Assembly (NCBI RefSeq): GCF_048771995.1
Contig: NC_133031.1
Span: 1,307,001-1,371,000 of the forward strand
Length of the DNA: 64,000 bases
DNA from: Taeniopygia guttata
Lineage: Eukaryota > Chordata > Aves > Passeriformes > Estrildidae
Direction of reading: 5' to 3'
In this document: positions 48,514 through 62,082 of the stretch, piece by piece
Layout of the letters: every line of letters starts with the position of its first letter
How positions within the stretch are numbered: the first letter of the stretch is position 1
The notes under the pieces: model-generated
The model's database searches: none
Told to the model about the DNA's origin: nothing
The model's input: the letters and a program-made list of their open reading frames with translations, nothing else
Made by a program: the position numbers and the translations under genes

Positions 48514-51500
48514 AGGCATTTTCTTCCTGTGTATTTGATCTGTGTCCCTCATAGGAAAAACACTTTGATCAGAAAGCTCTTTGTCAGTAGGAAATATTTT
48601 GTAACCCTACTTTTGCTCCCAGGCAAAAAGAAGTCAGTGGTTCAGAAAGAGGTTTTGTGCTGTTTCTATTTCATAGTTATTTTGTTTAACTTTAGAAATC
48701 TGAACAATGAGAGCAAGTCCAGCCCTTTTTTGGTTGTCAGCTTTATAGTAGGAATCCATGGCCATGTGCATGTGAGCACCAGCACTTGAGTGTGGGGGAA
48801 GTGCAGGAGGTACAAGAGTTTAAAGTTTGCTTCACACCGGTGAGGAAAAATAGAGAAAAATGGCCTTTGAGAATGTATCATAAAAGTTCCCATTAAAGTA
48901 TATCCTGCCATTAGAATCACAAGGGTTATAACAATTTTGCTTTTTAGGGATTACTTTTAATACATTTTGGCTTCTGCTGGGGGAGAAAGAATGTTAAGCC
49001 AGAAAGAAAAGTGTAAGCTACATGAGAGGAGCTGCTTTTGATATTGTGACTTAGACTTTGCTTTCAGTTTTAGGATATTTAATGAGCTCCAAAGTTGAGT
49101 TATGACCAAGGCAAATTAAATTGTTTAGCTGAATATATAATCTGCCAACAATGTTAGTTTATTGTTACCATTTGTGTTTAAAGCTGGATTAGTCATGGTA
49201 TTAATCCTTTGATCTAATTAATTTCATTTAATTCAAACAACACTGAAGCTAACTTATTGGTGTATTAATTTGACCATTATTTGATTTGGATACTGAATTT
49301 TTTATTAAGATTTTAAGAACCTCCAGTATAATTAGCATTTACTGACATTGTGTCTACTTGTTTTCACATGCATTGCCTAGGAATATTGTAGGTAGTTTCC
49401 TGCAGTAAATCCCTCCCTTTCTCCTCCTGTAGGAAAAAACATACCAAAGCAAGCCAGGGGAGCCTGCGTAGCTGCAGAGCAAAATGTGAATTCCTTGGCT
49501 GGTGACTGAGCAGTGTCCTGGTGCAGCCCCAGAGCCCGGGTCAGGAGAGCTCCTGCAGGGCTGGGAGCGCTCCCGGCTCCCTCCTGGGGACACGGGCGAG
49601 CATCTGGTCCTTTAAGAGCATTAGATGTTGTTCTTGAGGGTCAGAAGATTTTGGGGGATGCAATTCCCAGTGGTTTTGCCTTCTCCCAGCACAACTTAGT
49701 CTGACTGTAGTTGCTGGACATTGGTGCATAATCCTGAAAACTTCCACATTTAGCTCTGACTTCAGAGAGGGTTATCTGGCTCATTGCTTGTGAAACTTGC
49801 AGCAACAAATTCAGAGGGAAATTGTGTAGGAGCAGGACACATGTAATGGGGTTCTTTCCTGGAAAGTGGGAAGATATCCCAGAAAGAAGTTAGTTCTGAA
49901 TGAGGGATTTGCACACCCAGTCCTTTAATCTGCGAGACAATCAAGTCTTCATTAGAATTTCTCCTTTTTAACCCACTTACATTTTTTGTTACCACTACAA
50001 TTTGAGGCAGTGAATCCCAACATTATATAACCCTTCACTTTGTTTCTTTTGGACCTGTCACTTGGAAAGGTTACAGCAAAATATTTTTCTAAATATTGTA
50101 TAATGCTATATTAAATGCAAGTAGAGCTTTTCAAATAGAGATATCAGAAGTTAGATATCTAATTTAAAACAACTGAAATTTCTTTCAGAAGTGCCTACAT
50201 TTATATTGAAAACTAGTGAGTCAAATGTTTATTTCTGCTTCTAAAATTATATGTAACAAAATAAATGTAATTTGAATTTTATTCAGTGGAAAATTCATTT
50301 TCTCTCTCTTCCTCACCAACAAGAAGTATTATTTCTGAAGTTTGGTATGCCCATTTCCTATGCATTAATTTTGATAGAAAAAAAATACAAATGAAGCCTT
50401 TAAATTAAATTATTTTTCTAATGGTATTTCTGCCAATTTTCAATAGTTAATACCAGTGTTAATGAAACTTGATTTCTGAGCCATTATGCAACACGTTTCA
50501 TACTAGAAAAATGATTAATTACAACCCTTTGTTGGGACGCCAGAGTAACAGCTAACACTGTCTGCACATGGGGATTTAAAATTCAGATGAAATTCTGTAG
50601 TTTTATTAAATTCAGGCTGGACACTAAATAGCAAAACCATAGAAGCATTTAATGCAAAGGTGGCTACAGGTGAGATCTTTATTGCCAGCTGAAAGATCAC
50701 CATGGTACGGAGAACATTTCTCCAAAGTTATCTCTGCCGATGACTGTCAGTGATGTTTGGGATGCTGCCTTTCAGCTGAACTGCTCTGCTCCAGTGCCTT
50801 GCTGCTGATCCAGTGCTGTGTCCTGAGCCCAGAGGGACCCTCACCTTCCCTGGGAGCTGCAGGGAAAGAGGAAAGAGCTTCCAGCAGGGCAGTGAAGGAA
50901 GGGTAGGAGCTCAGGAGGCCTGTCAGCACCTGCCATTCACTGATGCTCTCTGCTCCAGCCCTGACAGGGGTTTCACTCCTTGGGGCACAGGAGAAGGAAG
51001 CAATCAGGTACTGCAGGGAGATGCTGTTCCACTACAGGAGTATTCTTTATGTACTAGAGCCTACAGGCTGAAGTTTTAGATGGACAATCTGCTCAGGGTT
51101 AACACTTGAGTAATTGTCCCTTCTCATCCCAGATAGTAGTGTTTTATTTTACCTTTTCAATTATTTTATGTTCTTTATTTGAAAGTGGTGCTTTCCCTAA
51201 TGGCTTGAGAATAAATTGAATTCTTTTCCTGAATCATGTCACTCGTATTCATGCTCTGTTACTCATGTTCATATTCAGGTCTTTAATCAATGATGCAGAA
51301 GTCAGTCTGTCTTCTTTCTAATGCCTAATCTTTTTTCCTGCAGTTCCTTTTCACTCTTCTCCCTGCAGCCTCATGCCTTACTCTGTGTGTTCCTGCCTTC
51401 CTGGCAGCTGCCCAGCCATTCCCTGCAGAGCCTCCCTCCATTATTATGTGCAGCCCAGCTCTGGAGTTCCTTGTGGTTTGCCAGGGAGCGAGGGGGGTTG

Positions 51501-54500
51501 TTTTAGGGGTTTTTTTGTTGTTGTTGTTTTATTCCCAATGTTTCTCTTTTCTAACTCTAAGTTTTATGAGGACTCAAAACATACAGGCTGCTCTTAGGGG
51601 TTTATGATTCATGGTTTTCACCTCATGCCTTTGATTTCTATTTTTATTTCCTGTATTTGAGGTGCATTGAATGTGCTGCATTTAGTGGGTGGTGCTTCCA
51701 CAGTCCATTGAACTTTTAAAATGCACATGTAATTATGTGCATTATTCCTGGCTTTCTGCAAATGCATTTCTGCTTTGCTCTGTGCTACCAATTATTTAAT
51801 ATACCATGAAATGTTGCAGGAAAACCTGATGCAAGCATTCTGTGACTTCATTGCTAATGTATTTGTTCTGAGGTGTATTAGTCTGTTCTACAAGCACTAC
51901 AAGCTTTCCAAAGTAATTTGGCTTTTAGATTTCTTTAGGTTTCAACATTTAAAAAGGAAATTTTCCCAACGAGCTGATCTGAATATAGAGTAAGAGGCTC
52001 TGATTTCTGCACTGCTTTATCGCCTTTGAAAAAATTTCAGTTACACTTATGGTTATGAAACTTTGTTCTTAACTACAGACTGCAGTAAAAATTAAGCAAC
52101 ATCTTGAATATCTGCTTTCATTTCTAAGGAACACAGAAATCTTTCTCAGTTTGATGTAGCTGAGTAGCTGGCCATTCCAATTTGTAATTACGTAAGGTCA
52201 CAGTAGAACATCAGTAGTGCTGAAGTATTCCACTGTGAATACTGGGGGGAAAATGCCTCTGCTAAGACTTGCTTTATAAAGAAAATAAGTAGTGTATATA
52301 TAAGGAGCTCCAGTCATGGAAGTGTGTAACCAGAAGCAAATTAATTCCGTTTCCTTTTTAAAATAAGATCCCAGTAAAAGAGGTGAGGTTGAAACATTGT
52401 TATTTGACCTGCTGAGTTTCTTTAAATTAAACTTAAAAGGTTCAGGAAGATATTTAAAAAAAAAAAAACTTGTTTTCTCTGGAGTGTTTCTGAAGAGATG
52501 CTGATGAGTGAGGAGTCAACAGGACAACTCAAATCCACAAAGACACTCATCCAAGGGGAGCATGCAAGGCCAGATCAGGATTATGTTCCCAATGGGTGTC
52601 GGGACACTTGAGTGTAAGGTCTTTTGCTGTCTGAAGTCACCTTCTGAAGTCTGAAGATTACCTTTGATTTTGCCAAACTCTGCTTGTGCTGCTATTTCTA
52701 TATTCAGTCTTTATTCAATAAATAACATAAAAGTATTGGGCATAGGACATGGGTTTTAGTAGAGGGTAGGTAAAGGCTGTCTGTAGTTAGGTAGTTCTAG
52801 AATAGCACATCTTTTTTGTTATGCAAGTCTCCTAAGTATAGTCCCTTTATAAGCTTTGCAAAAATAACTGTTTTACAATCCATGCAACCTCTGCATTCAT
52901 TGTCTGAGCCTCCCATCTAATATACTTATCTGTGGAAACTGCTCCTCTTTCCACAGTAAAATGTATATATTTACAGGCTCACAGAGAAAGAGAACTTAAA
53001 TAAGAGCACATTCCATAGATTTAAAAATTAAAAGTCATGCCCCTGTCATGGTGTTTAGTTGGTTTGTTTGATTTGACTCACTATGGGACAGCTTTGAGAA
53101 AAGAGACTACTGTGGTTGTCAGTGCAGATCAAGCAGAGAGCTGTATCCTGTATTCTGGAGCAGTCTTTGAAGGAAACTCTTGAGGCTGTGAAAGCCCCTG
53201 GTATTACAGTGGTACCCATGGGCAGGTCTTGGCTAGAAGCTGGGTAAAATCAGTCTGGTGTGCTTCATACCCATCTTTTCTAGTTCACATTGAGATAAAG
53301 ATTTTTGGGGTTTTTTTTCAGACTAGCATGAACAGAATTTGTAGTGTTGGTTCCTATACTTGTGTAGATTATTTGTTTACATTAGATTTCTCATTAAAAT
53401 TCTGTGCTTATAAAGACAGTTCAGAGTTAATTGTCTTGCACTTTCAGTGTGTAAAATAGTGCAAGAAAAGTTTATTTTTGTTTAATAATAATTTAAAACA
53501 TTGTAATAGTCTGGTTTTTTAACCATAGCTTCACCATAAAAATTGCCTTGTTAAATATTTCTTATAGTCAGTCATAAACTTCTGAGGAATAGTTCTCAGC
53601 TGCAAGTACTGTATCAATGCAGGACACAATAAATAAATACAGAAATATTTCTGAAAAAAGTAAGTCTTTCTGTAGAATTATAATTCTGCCTTCAGTACGT
53701 TCTCTGCCTTCTGTCATATGTACCACCCAAATTCAGCTTGCTAAGGACTGCTGGCATATGCGAGCTTTCCTTTACAAGATTCTGTTTCAGTGTTTCCCTC
53801 CATAGATAAGACTGGTATTATCTGGCCTTCTGAACCAGCAATTCTGTTTTCTGAAGCAGAAAATTAAGTTTTTTCTTCTTTATTGTGAAGAAGCCAGTGT
53901 GTGTCTCATATTCACGCTAGACTGTCCTGAATACCAGGAGCAGCAAATGTGAAAATAGTGTGTCCAAGCACCTAGGACAGCAGAACACGATTTTCTAGCA
54001 GAATCTCTGTCAGATGCAGGTTCTTATTCATACCAAGATACCTTTCAATTGCTCTGGGAGTGCCAGGAGATTTCCAAGGTAGAAGGTTAATTTATACTCT
54101 CTGGCAGAAGCACCCAGCCCCTTGCACTGGAATTCCCCCTCAGTGGAAGTACTTCATCTCCACAGCCCTGACAATGGATTTCTCAGATTTTGCTGCTCTG
54201 GATGATCAGCTTAACATTGTCTTAGTGCTGTTGTTGGTGTTTCTCTAGGTTCTGAATGTCTATGGGCAGATCAGGAGCATTTATTAGAACAGGGTAAAAT
54301 ACTGGGTCAATGCACAGTGATGTTGAAGCACAGTAGTTTTTCCCGAGGTACTTCCTATAGCTGTACTGTCTACCTGCAGAGTAATGTAATTTATCTCTCC
54401 TGCTGAATGTTATTCACCTTCTCCTGTAATTTAGGTTGGAATAACAGGTACAGACTAGTGCCTTGGACTGGGAATGTGGGCTGCCAGGTGTAGTGTGTGT

Positions 54501-57500
54501 CACATGAATGGCACAGGTTACTTGTAAAATTAACTCCAATGCATTATGTCCTAGTTTGCTTTTCAAGAGGTGGCACAGCCCGTGGCCTTTCTTGTCTAAA
54601 TGAAGTAAAAGTAACTAACTGCAGTGTTGATTGTATGGTATCTTTAATAAATATGACATTTACTTTCTAAACACTAAGTACTTCGACTTCCTGCCATCTC
54701 CCTCTGCTCTCTCTTCCCCTCTCCAAAACAGGCCAAAGTTTAATTTTTTTATTGCAGTCTACTCTCCTGTCTTGCTTAGAACTTACTGCTAACTGTGAGA
54801 GCATTTCCCTTGCTCTCCAGCCATCAGCGAATCACCAGTGTGCAGCCCTGCCACATTGCATTAAGCTTATTAGTCATTCTTTGTGCCTTTGTCTCATCTT
54901 ATCAGGGATTTCATCTAAGGGTTTTGGTTTATAAGTTGCTGTTCTTCAGCTGAAATAAGTTCTCTGTGGCTTTCTCCTCTTCTGTTGTTTGTGTGCTTGT
55001 GAAACAGGGTACCGAATAAACTTTGTTGTGGGAGAGTCAGAGAAATGATCATGGGAATGATAAAATATACTTTGTTATAGCAGGGAACATTTAAGTCATC
55101 CCAGCAATGGCTGGGTGAATGCAAACTCTCACAAGGAACTATGGAGAGTAAAAACAGCTTCCTGTATAAAGGCAGAAAGAATGAAACTTTCCTTTCAACG
55201 TGCTGACATGTGGAGTAAAATAAAAACTGGTTGCAGTGGCAAAATCAATTTTGCCTTAGCCTTTACATCAATTTTGAATGGCTTTACAGAAGTGAATGAC
55301 ATACGTTTTTTAAATTACATCACTTGTGTTTCTTTAAATATAAGTCTCAGGCCAAGTGACTTTCCCAAGACCATACATTAAAAAGCTGAGAGAAGAGTCT
55401 TAAATTGTACCTCATTCTCTGGACAACAAATAAGCTTTAGCACAAAATTTTGGTACAGAATAAAACACAGTTAAAATGTGTGCTTATTAAAAAACATGAA
55501 GTGATACTATATCTTAATAATAAAATGTACCATATATGGAGTTATTCTTTGTACAGTCTAATTAATGGGAAAATAAATGGATGTGGCCAGAGCACATGGA
55601 CAGTCTCATTCACTCCATTCATGTCCAGTCTCCCTCCTCTAACAGTATGAAACACAATACGGTGAATAAAAGTGGTAGTTTTGCTACTGTGCTGCAGTGT
55701 TAGGACAAAAATTAATTTCTTATGCTTTCGAGATGCCAGGTGCCTTCTGAATGTGGTATTTAGTGATCCTGCAAAGACAGTGGAAAAAGCAAAAGGGATG
55801 TCAAGAGAAAATCCATCTGTAGAGGAAAAATCAATGTTTTTAAATAATTTCAATTTCTCATTTTACAAACTTCATTACATCCAATTCTATTACCAAAATC
55901 CACTCTCTCAATATAGGAAATCATTGAAAGAAGAAAGTTCAACCAGATTAGATAATTAATTTATCTAAGTCTTAAAATGTTGCTGGGTTTTTTTCAATCA
56001 GATATAACAAAATTACAGAAGTTCATTTTATCAGTCCAGATACAGTCTCGTGCACAAAAGATTTATCGAAATAAGTAAATCTGGTCTGTACTTATGAATT
56101 CATACAGAACTAATTCATCATCCCCAAAACACAGCAAAATGTACCCGTTAGCAGGAGTTCACAGAGGTGTAATATGCTGCCAGAGTTTTGTTGCTGTGTA
56201 TTTAACAGCAGTCCTGGTGTTTGCTGTGCTGCCCTCCTGCCGTGCAGTGCCCAGGGCTGTGCCATGCACAGGGAAGGGCTCTGCTGGTGCAGGTGATGCT
56301 GCTCCAAAGGCTGGGACAAAGCCCCGGTGCCTCCTGCTGCTGGGAGCAGCATGGGGCAGGGCTGGGAGCTGAAATACAAGTATAAATCTGATGGTTGCTG
56401 TGCTTCTGGAGAGAGCTAAACTTCAGAGATCAGAATATTGAAAGCAGTGTCTCCAAAACTCAGAGACAGCAGTACAGAAATAGCAAGCCACAGAGAGGTG
56501 GCTAAGGTCTTTAAAATACTTCTGATTGTCCCCTTTGTTACTGTAGCTCACAGGAGAGAGCTGGTTTCCTTGAGGCCCCTGTAAAAAGAGATTGCAGTGC
56601 AGTGGCTTCAGGAGTCTAGTGAATGATTCCTGGTTTTAAAGGAGAAATCTTGTTTTTTAATCTCTGTCTAAAAGTCTTGTTTTCTTTTATGACACATGGT
56701 TTGCCGTCTGTTCTCAGAGCACACAAGTTTATGGATGGGAACTTTGAAAATATAACCTTATTCTAAACAAGGACATACTATTGCTGTTGCCAAAGCACAG
56801 ATTGGTGGGAGAAGCCTTTGGCCACTGCAGTTAAGGTTGTTGCCTCGTTTGCAGTCTAAGGTTTTGAGTGCTTTTTAAGCTCTTCTGTATGTGCTGCTTT
56901 AATTCTTTAGCATTTTGCTACTAATCCTTGTTTTATCCTCCCTTTAGGGTATCAGAATCTTTAGGCATTACAGTGGGCAATTAACACAGCTTGCCAAAAC
57001 AGCTTGGCATTTGAGTAAAAAAGGTTGGAGTCTTACTGCCAGGGAGGCAGTGTGGGAATGATGACAATTAGGCTGAAGCTGGTCAGTGGGTCTTTCATCC
57101 ATTTAAGGAAAGCTAACTACAGGAAAAATCTGTCTAGAAAGCAAAAAGAGATATGTTGAAGAAATATGGGGAGTTTATCTCTCTCTGCGTCCCTTAGGTT
57201 AGACAAGCAGGAGGGCATGAGCAGGTTGGGATCATACTGATTTCACAGGACAAAGGAAAACTTTCACTCAAGAAGCAAGGATGGAATTCAAGTAAATGTT
57301 GGACATGTATAAATAAAAGAAATATTAAAAGCATTGCAAAGTGATCTGAGTGCTGTTCCAGCTCATCTGCTTCCAGCACATTTGCCCATGAGAGTGTTTG
57401 TTATCCAGTGCTTGGGCATGTGTCAGTCCTAGCACCACCTTTTTCCTCAGTGACAAGCAAAATGTTCCTTGAGTCTCTTAAAGAGCACTCAGGTGAAAAT

Positions 57501-59274
57501 GAAAAGTGACCTTCATTAGGAAGGTGGTTGGTGGCTTTCAAAATCCTTACTGCATGCTGAAAATGAACTGGTGGCCTCAAAGCGCTGAGTAGGAGGTGGG
57601 CACACACAGGAGGAACTCCGTACAAAGAAACGCCCCCAGAGGTATTGCTGGAGGAAAGCAGCACTTCTGGCCCCTTGGGAAATGCAGCCTTAATAATGGA
57701 ATTACAAACCAGAAGTTTTCCATGTTTTGTAAATGCCACTTTTCCATTTCTCCTCCTTTCCCCTGTGCTCAGAAAGGGGCACACATTCTCTCCTGCAGCA
57801 GCAGAGGAGAGCTGGGGCTGCCACTGGCACCCACACACAGTGTTCTGCCAGCTCACAGGCTCCACGCTCCAGGTGAAGGTGCCAAAGAGGGAGTGGACAC
57901 AGCTGGAAGCCCAAGGAGACAGCTGTGAGCTGGGCAGGGGGAAGGTGGAGCTGTGACCAGGTACCACAGCAGCTGGAATTGGTAGAGGTACTGGGACAGG
58001 GGTGGAGGAGACTGGCACCTTAAAGTTTTGCCTCTATTAGATACTCAGCTCCAGGGAATTATAACAGAGTTTGGCTTGTGACTGGTTTTCAAAAAAACCA
58101 AACTTCTGTTTTGATCACAGGCTGAACCCATTTTATTGTGAGATCTGTATCTGGGAATATCTAGTGCAGGTAGTGTATTACATAAAAGCTAAAAAAGCAA
58201 AATCAAATAGAGAAGGCCTGGGACAAGAGGAGTGAACAGAATAGTTTGGCAAGTTTGAGTCTTGAATTTCATTCCAGCGATAGGGTTGTCTATACTCTGT
58301 TTATTTTTAGCCAAGATTATGAGTTTAATTCACAGTAACAGTTTCAGATGGAATCTCCAGGATGGATACAGCTGCTGAAATGTTAGTACATTTGTATATG
58401 CTGTATTCATTCCAGAGCCCTGAGAACAAGAGGTTCTTCCAAGGGGGAAAATAAGGAAGAGTAGGTGAAGGATAGGATGCTGTGGGAAGTGAAGCATCTT
58501 AGTCATCCTTGTTAACATAACAACTGCTTGTCTTGAAATTATATTGGATTGTGTAATGCTTGCAGCTAGACAGAAATTATTTTGGTGATAACAGAGCTCA
58601 TCCTGAGCCAAAAAGTTGTCTAATTTCCCTTTCTTTTTATAGCATAATAGGTATAAATATCCTATTCAAGCACTTCCAAAGTTTTCAGTCATAATTATTC
58701 TCTGCTTATATATAACTGTTGGGGGCTTAAGTTCCAGTTTGCTTTCTGACTGACTAGATGCAGTTGCTATACTTTTACCATAAGATGCAGCCATTTTTTT
58801 CCCTGTCAGAGTAATTCAAAAGCAGAAAATTGAGGCTGAGTGTCTGAGATGCTGCACCTTTATAAAGTGAAACATCCATGTACTTCTGTGTACTTGGTAT
58901 GAATTTTAACAACTCCAGTTTATCGGTAACTAAATACTATGTAATTATATAAATACATTTAACTATAAATATATCTGTATATTAAATTATATTAAAAATA
59001 ATTGCATTGATTTAGGTTATTTGTATTTTATGAATGTGTTATAATAGTCACTACTAATGCATGTTGTAATAGATATAAAATACATAATAGGTAAATTATG
59101 TAATTATATCAATAGATAAATAAGTGAGGGTTATTTTAATGTCAGCCAAGCGCAAAGATCCCCCAGCCATGAAGGTGGCCACATTAAGGGCTGATGGTTT
59201 GCAGTGCATGCTTGGGGTCTGCCTCTCTGCGTTTACTATTTGTGTATGAAGTCTGTGGCATCTGTAGAATCCAC
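48514..59274. other. Intergenic, no gene seen
   Basis: About 10.8 kb without recognisable exons or transposons. Short GC-richer patches occur at 49500-49620, 50760-50990, 56200-56370 and 57750-58010. An A-run lies near 52453-52466. The longest open frame, 205 codons on the minus strand at 57401-58018, has no similarity I recognise. An extremely AT-rich tract occupies about 58915-59125. Confidence 0.55.
58915..59125. repeat. AT-rich low-complexity tract
   Basis: About 210 bases composed very largely of A and T, with many TATAA, AATTA and ATAAAT words and no clear repeat unit. It lies just left of the CR1 fragment. Confidence 0.7.
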
Positions 59275-59525
59275 ACAGAAACACAGAATGTTGGAAGGTT
59301 GGAGTGGACCTTGAAGACCATCTTGTCCAGCACTTACCACTACCCCAGGCTGCTCCAAGCTCCATCCAGCCTGGCCTTGGACACTTCCAGGGGATCAAGG
59401 GGCATCACAGCCTCCCGGGGCAACCTGTGCCAGGGCCTCACCACCCACCCTCACAGTAAAGAATTCCTTCCCCACATCTAAACTACATTTCCCCTCTGAA
59501 TTTGTACCCAGGACATAAACTAGCA
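59275..59525 (-). mobile_element. CR1 LINE, 3'-end fragment
   Basis: The plus strand shows the reverse complement of a CR1 3' terminus. ACACAGAATGTTGGAAGG is followed by CATCTTGTCCAGC, CTCCATCCAGCCTGGCCTTG, GACACTTCCAGGGGATCAAG, GGGCAACCTGTGCCAGGGCC and GTAAAGAATTCCTTCCCCAC. CR1 is the dominant LINE of birds and other sauropsids and is usually 5'-truncated, as here. The terminal short repeats of the family are mostly eroded. Being about 250 bp and well below consensus similarity, it is an old copy. Confidence 0.92.
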
Positions 59526-62076
59526 GAGCTCTGGTCCTCTCTTTTCTGTCCTCAACTTGCTCCTAAGTGCAGATGAGCTAAATATAAATTGTGCAATATG
59601 CATTCAGATGTTCTCTTAGAGAAACCAATGCAAACCTTCCTGACAGCAAGTTGCACTGGTTGTTTATATTTTCATTTGAGGTTCTAAGGACCACACCCCC
59701 AGCAAGCTGCAAAGCCCCAGCCTTCAGTGATGCCTGAGAGGACTAGACTGGGTTTGTAGAGGGAGCAGAAGGCAGAAAAGAGCCTTTTGCTGTTTTGTCC
59801 TCTTTGGAAAGCCTTTACTCCAGGGAGATTCTGCTTTCCTGGAGAAATCATTGCTTTAAATGACTCTTCCTCCATCAGAGAAGCTACAAACCCACCAGTA
59901 AGGTTTCTCCCATTCTCTCAGCCATGCTGGCTGGTTGAGAATGGTACAAAGTGTGGGAGCAGCATCCTATCCTGTTTCCATGGGAGTGAGCTCTGGGAGC
60001 TAAGCAGCCAAGGCCAGCCTGCCTTAACACAGTCATTTCCACCGTCAGGAAGTATAATGTGAAAATTTCCTATCCTGTAAAAAGCTCCTTAAAACATAAA
60101 ACTTAGATCCACCTCTTGCATTGCAAACTTTCATCTTAACTATTGCTTTAGGCTGGAGCTAGAAATTAGTTCCTCAGCTTCCAGTTCCTTGGACCATAGC
60201 AGCACATTCCTCCTGTTGATGAGAGGCATCAGGGGCTTTAAAGTATTTTCATGGTTTGTTTGCCATTTCTGCTTTGGATGGATTTTTTCTTTATGCCAAG
60301 AAAGTTTCCAGTGAGTTGTGGTTTATTATTTGAAAGGTGGCACTTTTCAGTGCTGAACACCACTTCCAGTGCACAGCACAAAATCCATGGCTTTTTAATT
60401 AACACTGCTGGTGCATTTTCTTTCCTTTAAGAAGTCCTTGTGCAAAAACCAAGCCCACTGATCACCTTGGGGAGAGAGAGTGTGACCTGCTTGATCCTTA
60501 ATTATTATTTAATTACTCACATGCTAAATTGCCTCTCTGGACAGATGAGCACTTTTGATCTGTTGCCACTTTTCCAGCCCCCCAGGGGCATTAGGGGTTC
60601 ATCACCTGCTGTAGTCTGGGGCCTCGGGTGTCCGAGAGCTGCTGGCAGAGAAGGGGAGGCGAGTGTTGCTTTTCCAGGCTGTTGGATGGAGCTGTGAGGC
60701 AGGAACAGGCACCACCCCTCGCTGCAGCCACAACTGAGGCAACAGGGGGTTATTTATCTCATTTCCTGAGCCTAACCTACTGGCAAGTCTTCAGAGTTCA
60801 ACCAGAAGCAATATACAAGGGGTAAGTAATATCTAGGAACAAAACCAGGTTTTACATAGATTTCTATTATCCACTGCTGATAGAGACTTTTTTTTTTTAA
60901 ATCAAAAAGAAAACTTTTAAGGGCTCATGAAAGAACTTTCTATATCAACATACTTTTCTCAAATGCTTCAGTTGTGGACTCAAAGAGTATAAAGGACACA
61001 AACCTTTCAAAAATCACTGCAGTACTTTTAAAACACCATGCCTGGCCTGATGTCAGGCTGCTTAGCTGTGTCCTTTAGCAGAGATGCAGCTACAGAGCTT
61101 CCCTAGTGGTACCAGGCTATGTTGGGAGAAAAAGCACATTGGCTGTTTATTAAAAAAAAAAAAAAAATTCATCCACTTTGGGATTCATGGAAATGATGCA
61201 AACTCTCAAACTAATGGGCTTCAGCAACAGGACTCTCTAGTGCTCTAGTGACAATTTTTAATATAAAATTGCCTTCAGTCATCCATCACACTTTGCTCCA
61301 TGATGTGGTAACGGGGAGAGGCCAAGGCAGGCTAATGAAATAATGTGAGCTGCTGAGGTGAGAAAGCTGCAGCTCTGCCAGGCTGAGAGCAGCGGAGGGC
61401 ACAGTGCGAGGGGATGTGCTGGGGAGGGGCAGGCAGAATCTCGGGGAGAGGTTATGCTCTGAAAGCTGGGCTAGCAGGGAATGAGGAGACTGCACAAGAA
61501 TGAGGAGCTGCTTGGAATAACACACACTGAGTAGTTCATCCTCCCTCGGAATTCTCCCTCGTGGCAGGGAAGTGGTGGTTCCCTGCTTCCCAGACTGGCT
61601 GAAGGGTGATCAGCTGGGCTTTTTACAGCTCCAGGACTTCTTACCCTCTGCCTCCTTAGCCAGGAATAAACTTTTTCACTTGGGATCGAATTTAACCCAA
61701 GAAAAATTTTGTCTGGATTTGATTATTGCTCTTTTGGCTCTTCTCAACAACCTGCAGTGGGTTTCAATTCTTTGTTCATTTAGAGAGTGGACTTTGTGTA
61801 ATAAATGGCTGTGTTGAGATCAAACTGGCTACTGAGCATGGCCAGGGAAGGAACAGAGACCGGCAGTGCAGGAAGGAGCATGAAGGGAAGCAGTAAAATG
61901 TGCTTTAGTGATACTGCTGCTGGAAAACCTCTCCTGTAGAGCAGCTAATGGAGCACACACCGTGTACTGGAAGGAACAGGAGCTGGTGCTTCTGTGAGCA
62001 CACCTGGCAGGACTTGAATTTCAGACACACTGAAAATCCCACAACACTGATGGCAGCTTCTCAGAGGTGTACATGT
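59526..62076. other. Intergenic or distal CTNNA3 3' flank, no gene seen
   Basis: Unique sequence with an A-run at about 61150-61166 and nothing else recognised. If CTNNA3 uses a more distal poly(A) site, part of this would be 3' UTR; plus-strand TTTATT (minus AATAAA) also occurs near 61146. Confidence 0.45.
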
Positions 62077-62082
62077 TTTATT
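62077..62082 (-). terminator. Candidate poly(A) signal AATAAA for CTNNA3
   Basis: The minus strand reads AATAAA here, about 1.66 kb past the CTNNA3 stop. An upstream alternative, ATTAAA, lies at 62395-62400. The hexamer is common by chance in AT-rich DNA, so this is only a candidate. Confidence 0.35.

Noticed and set aside
57401..58018. 205-codon minus-strand open frame
   Set aside because: Composition follows a GC-rich repeat-poor patch, the start is Pro/Val/Ser low-complexity, and no family, splice signal or conservation is visible.
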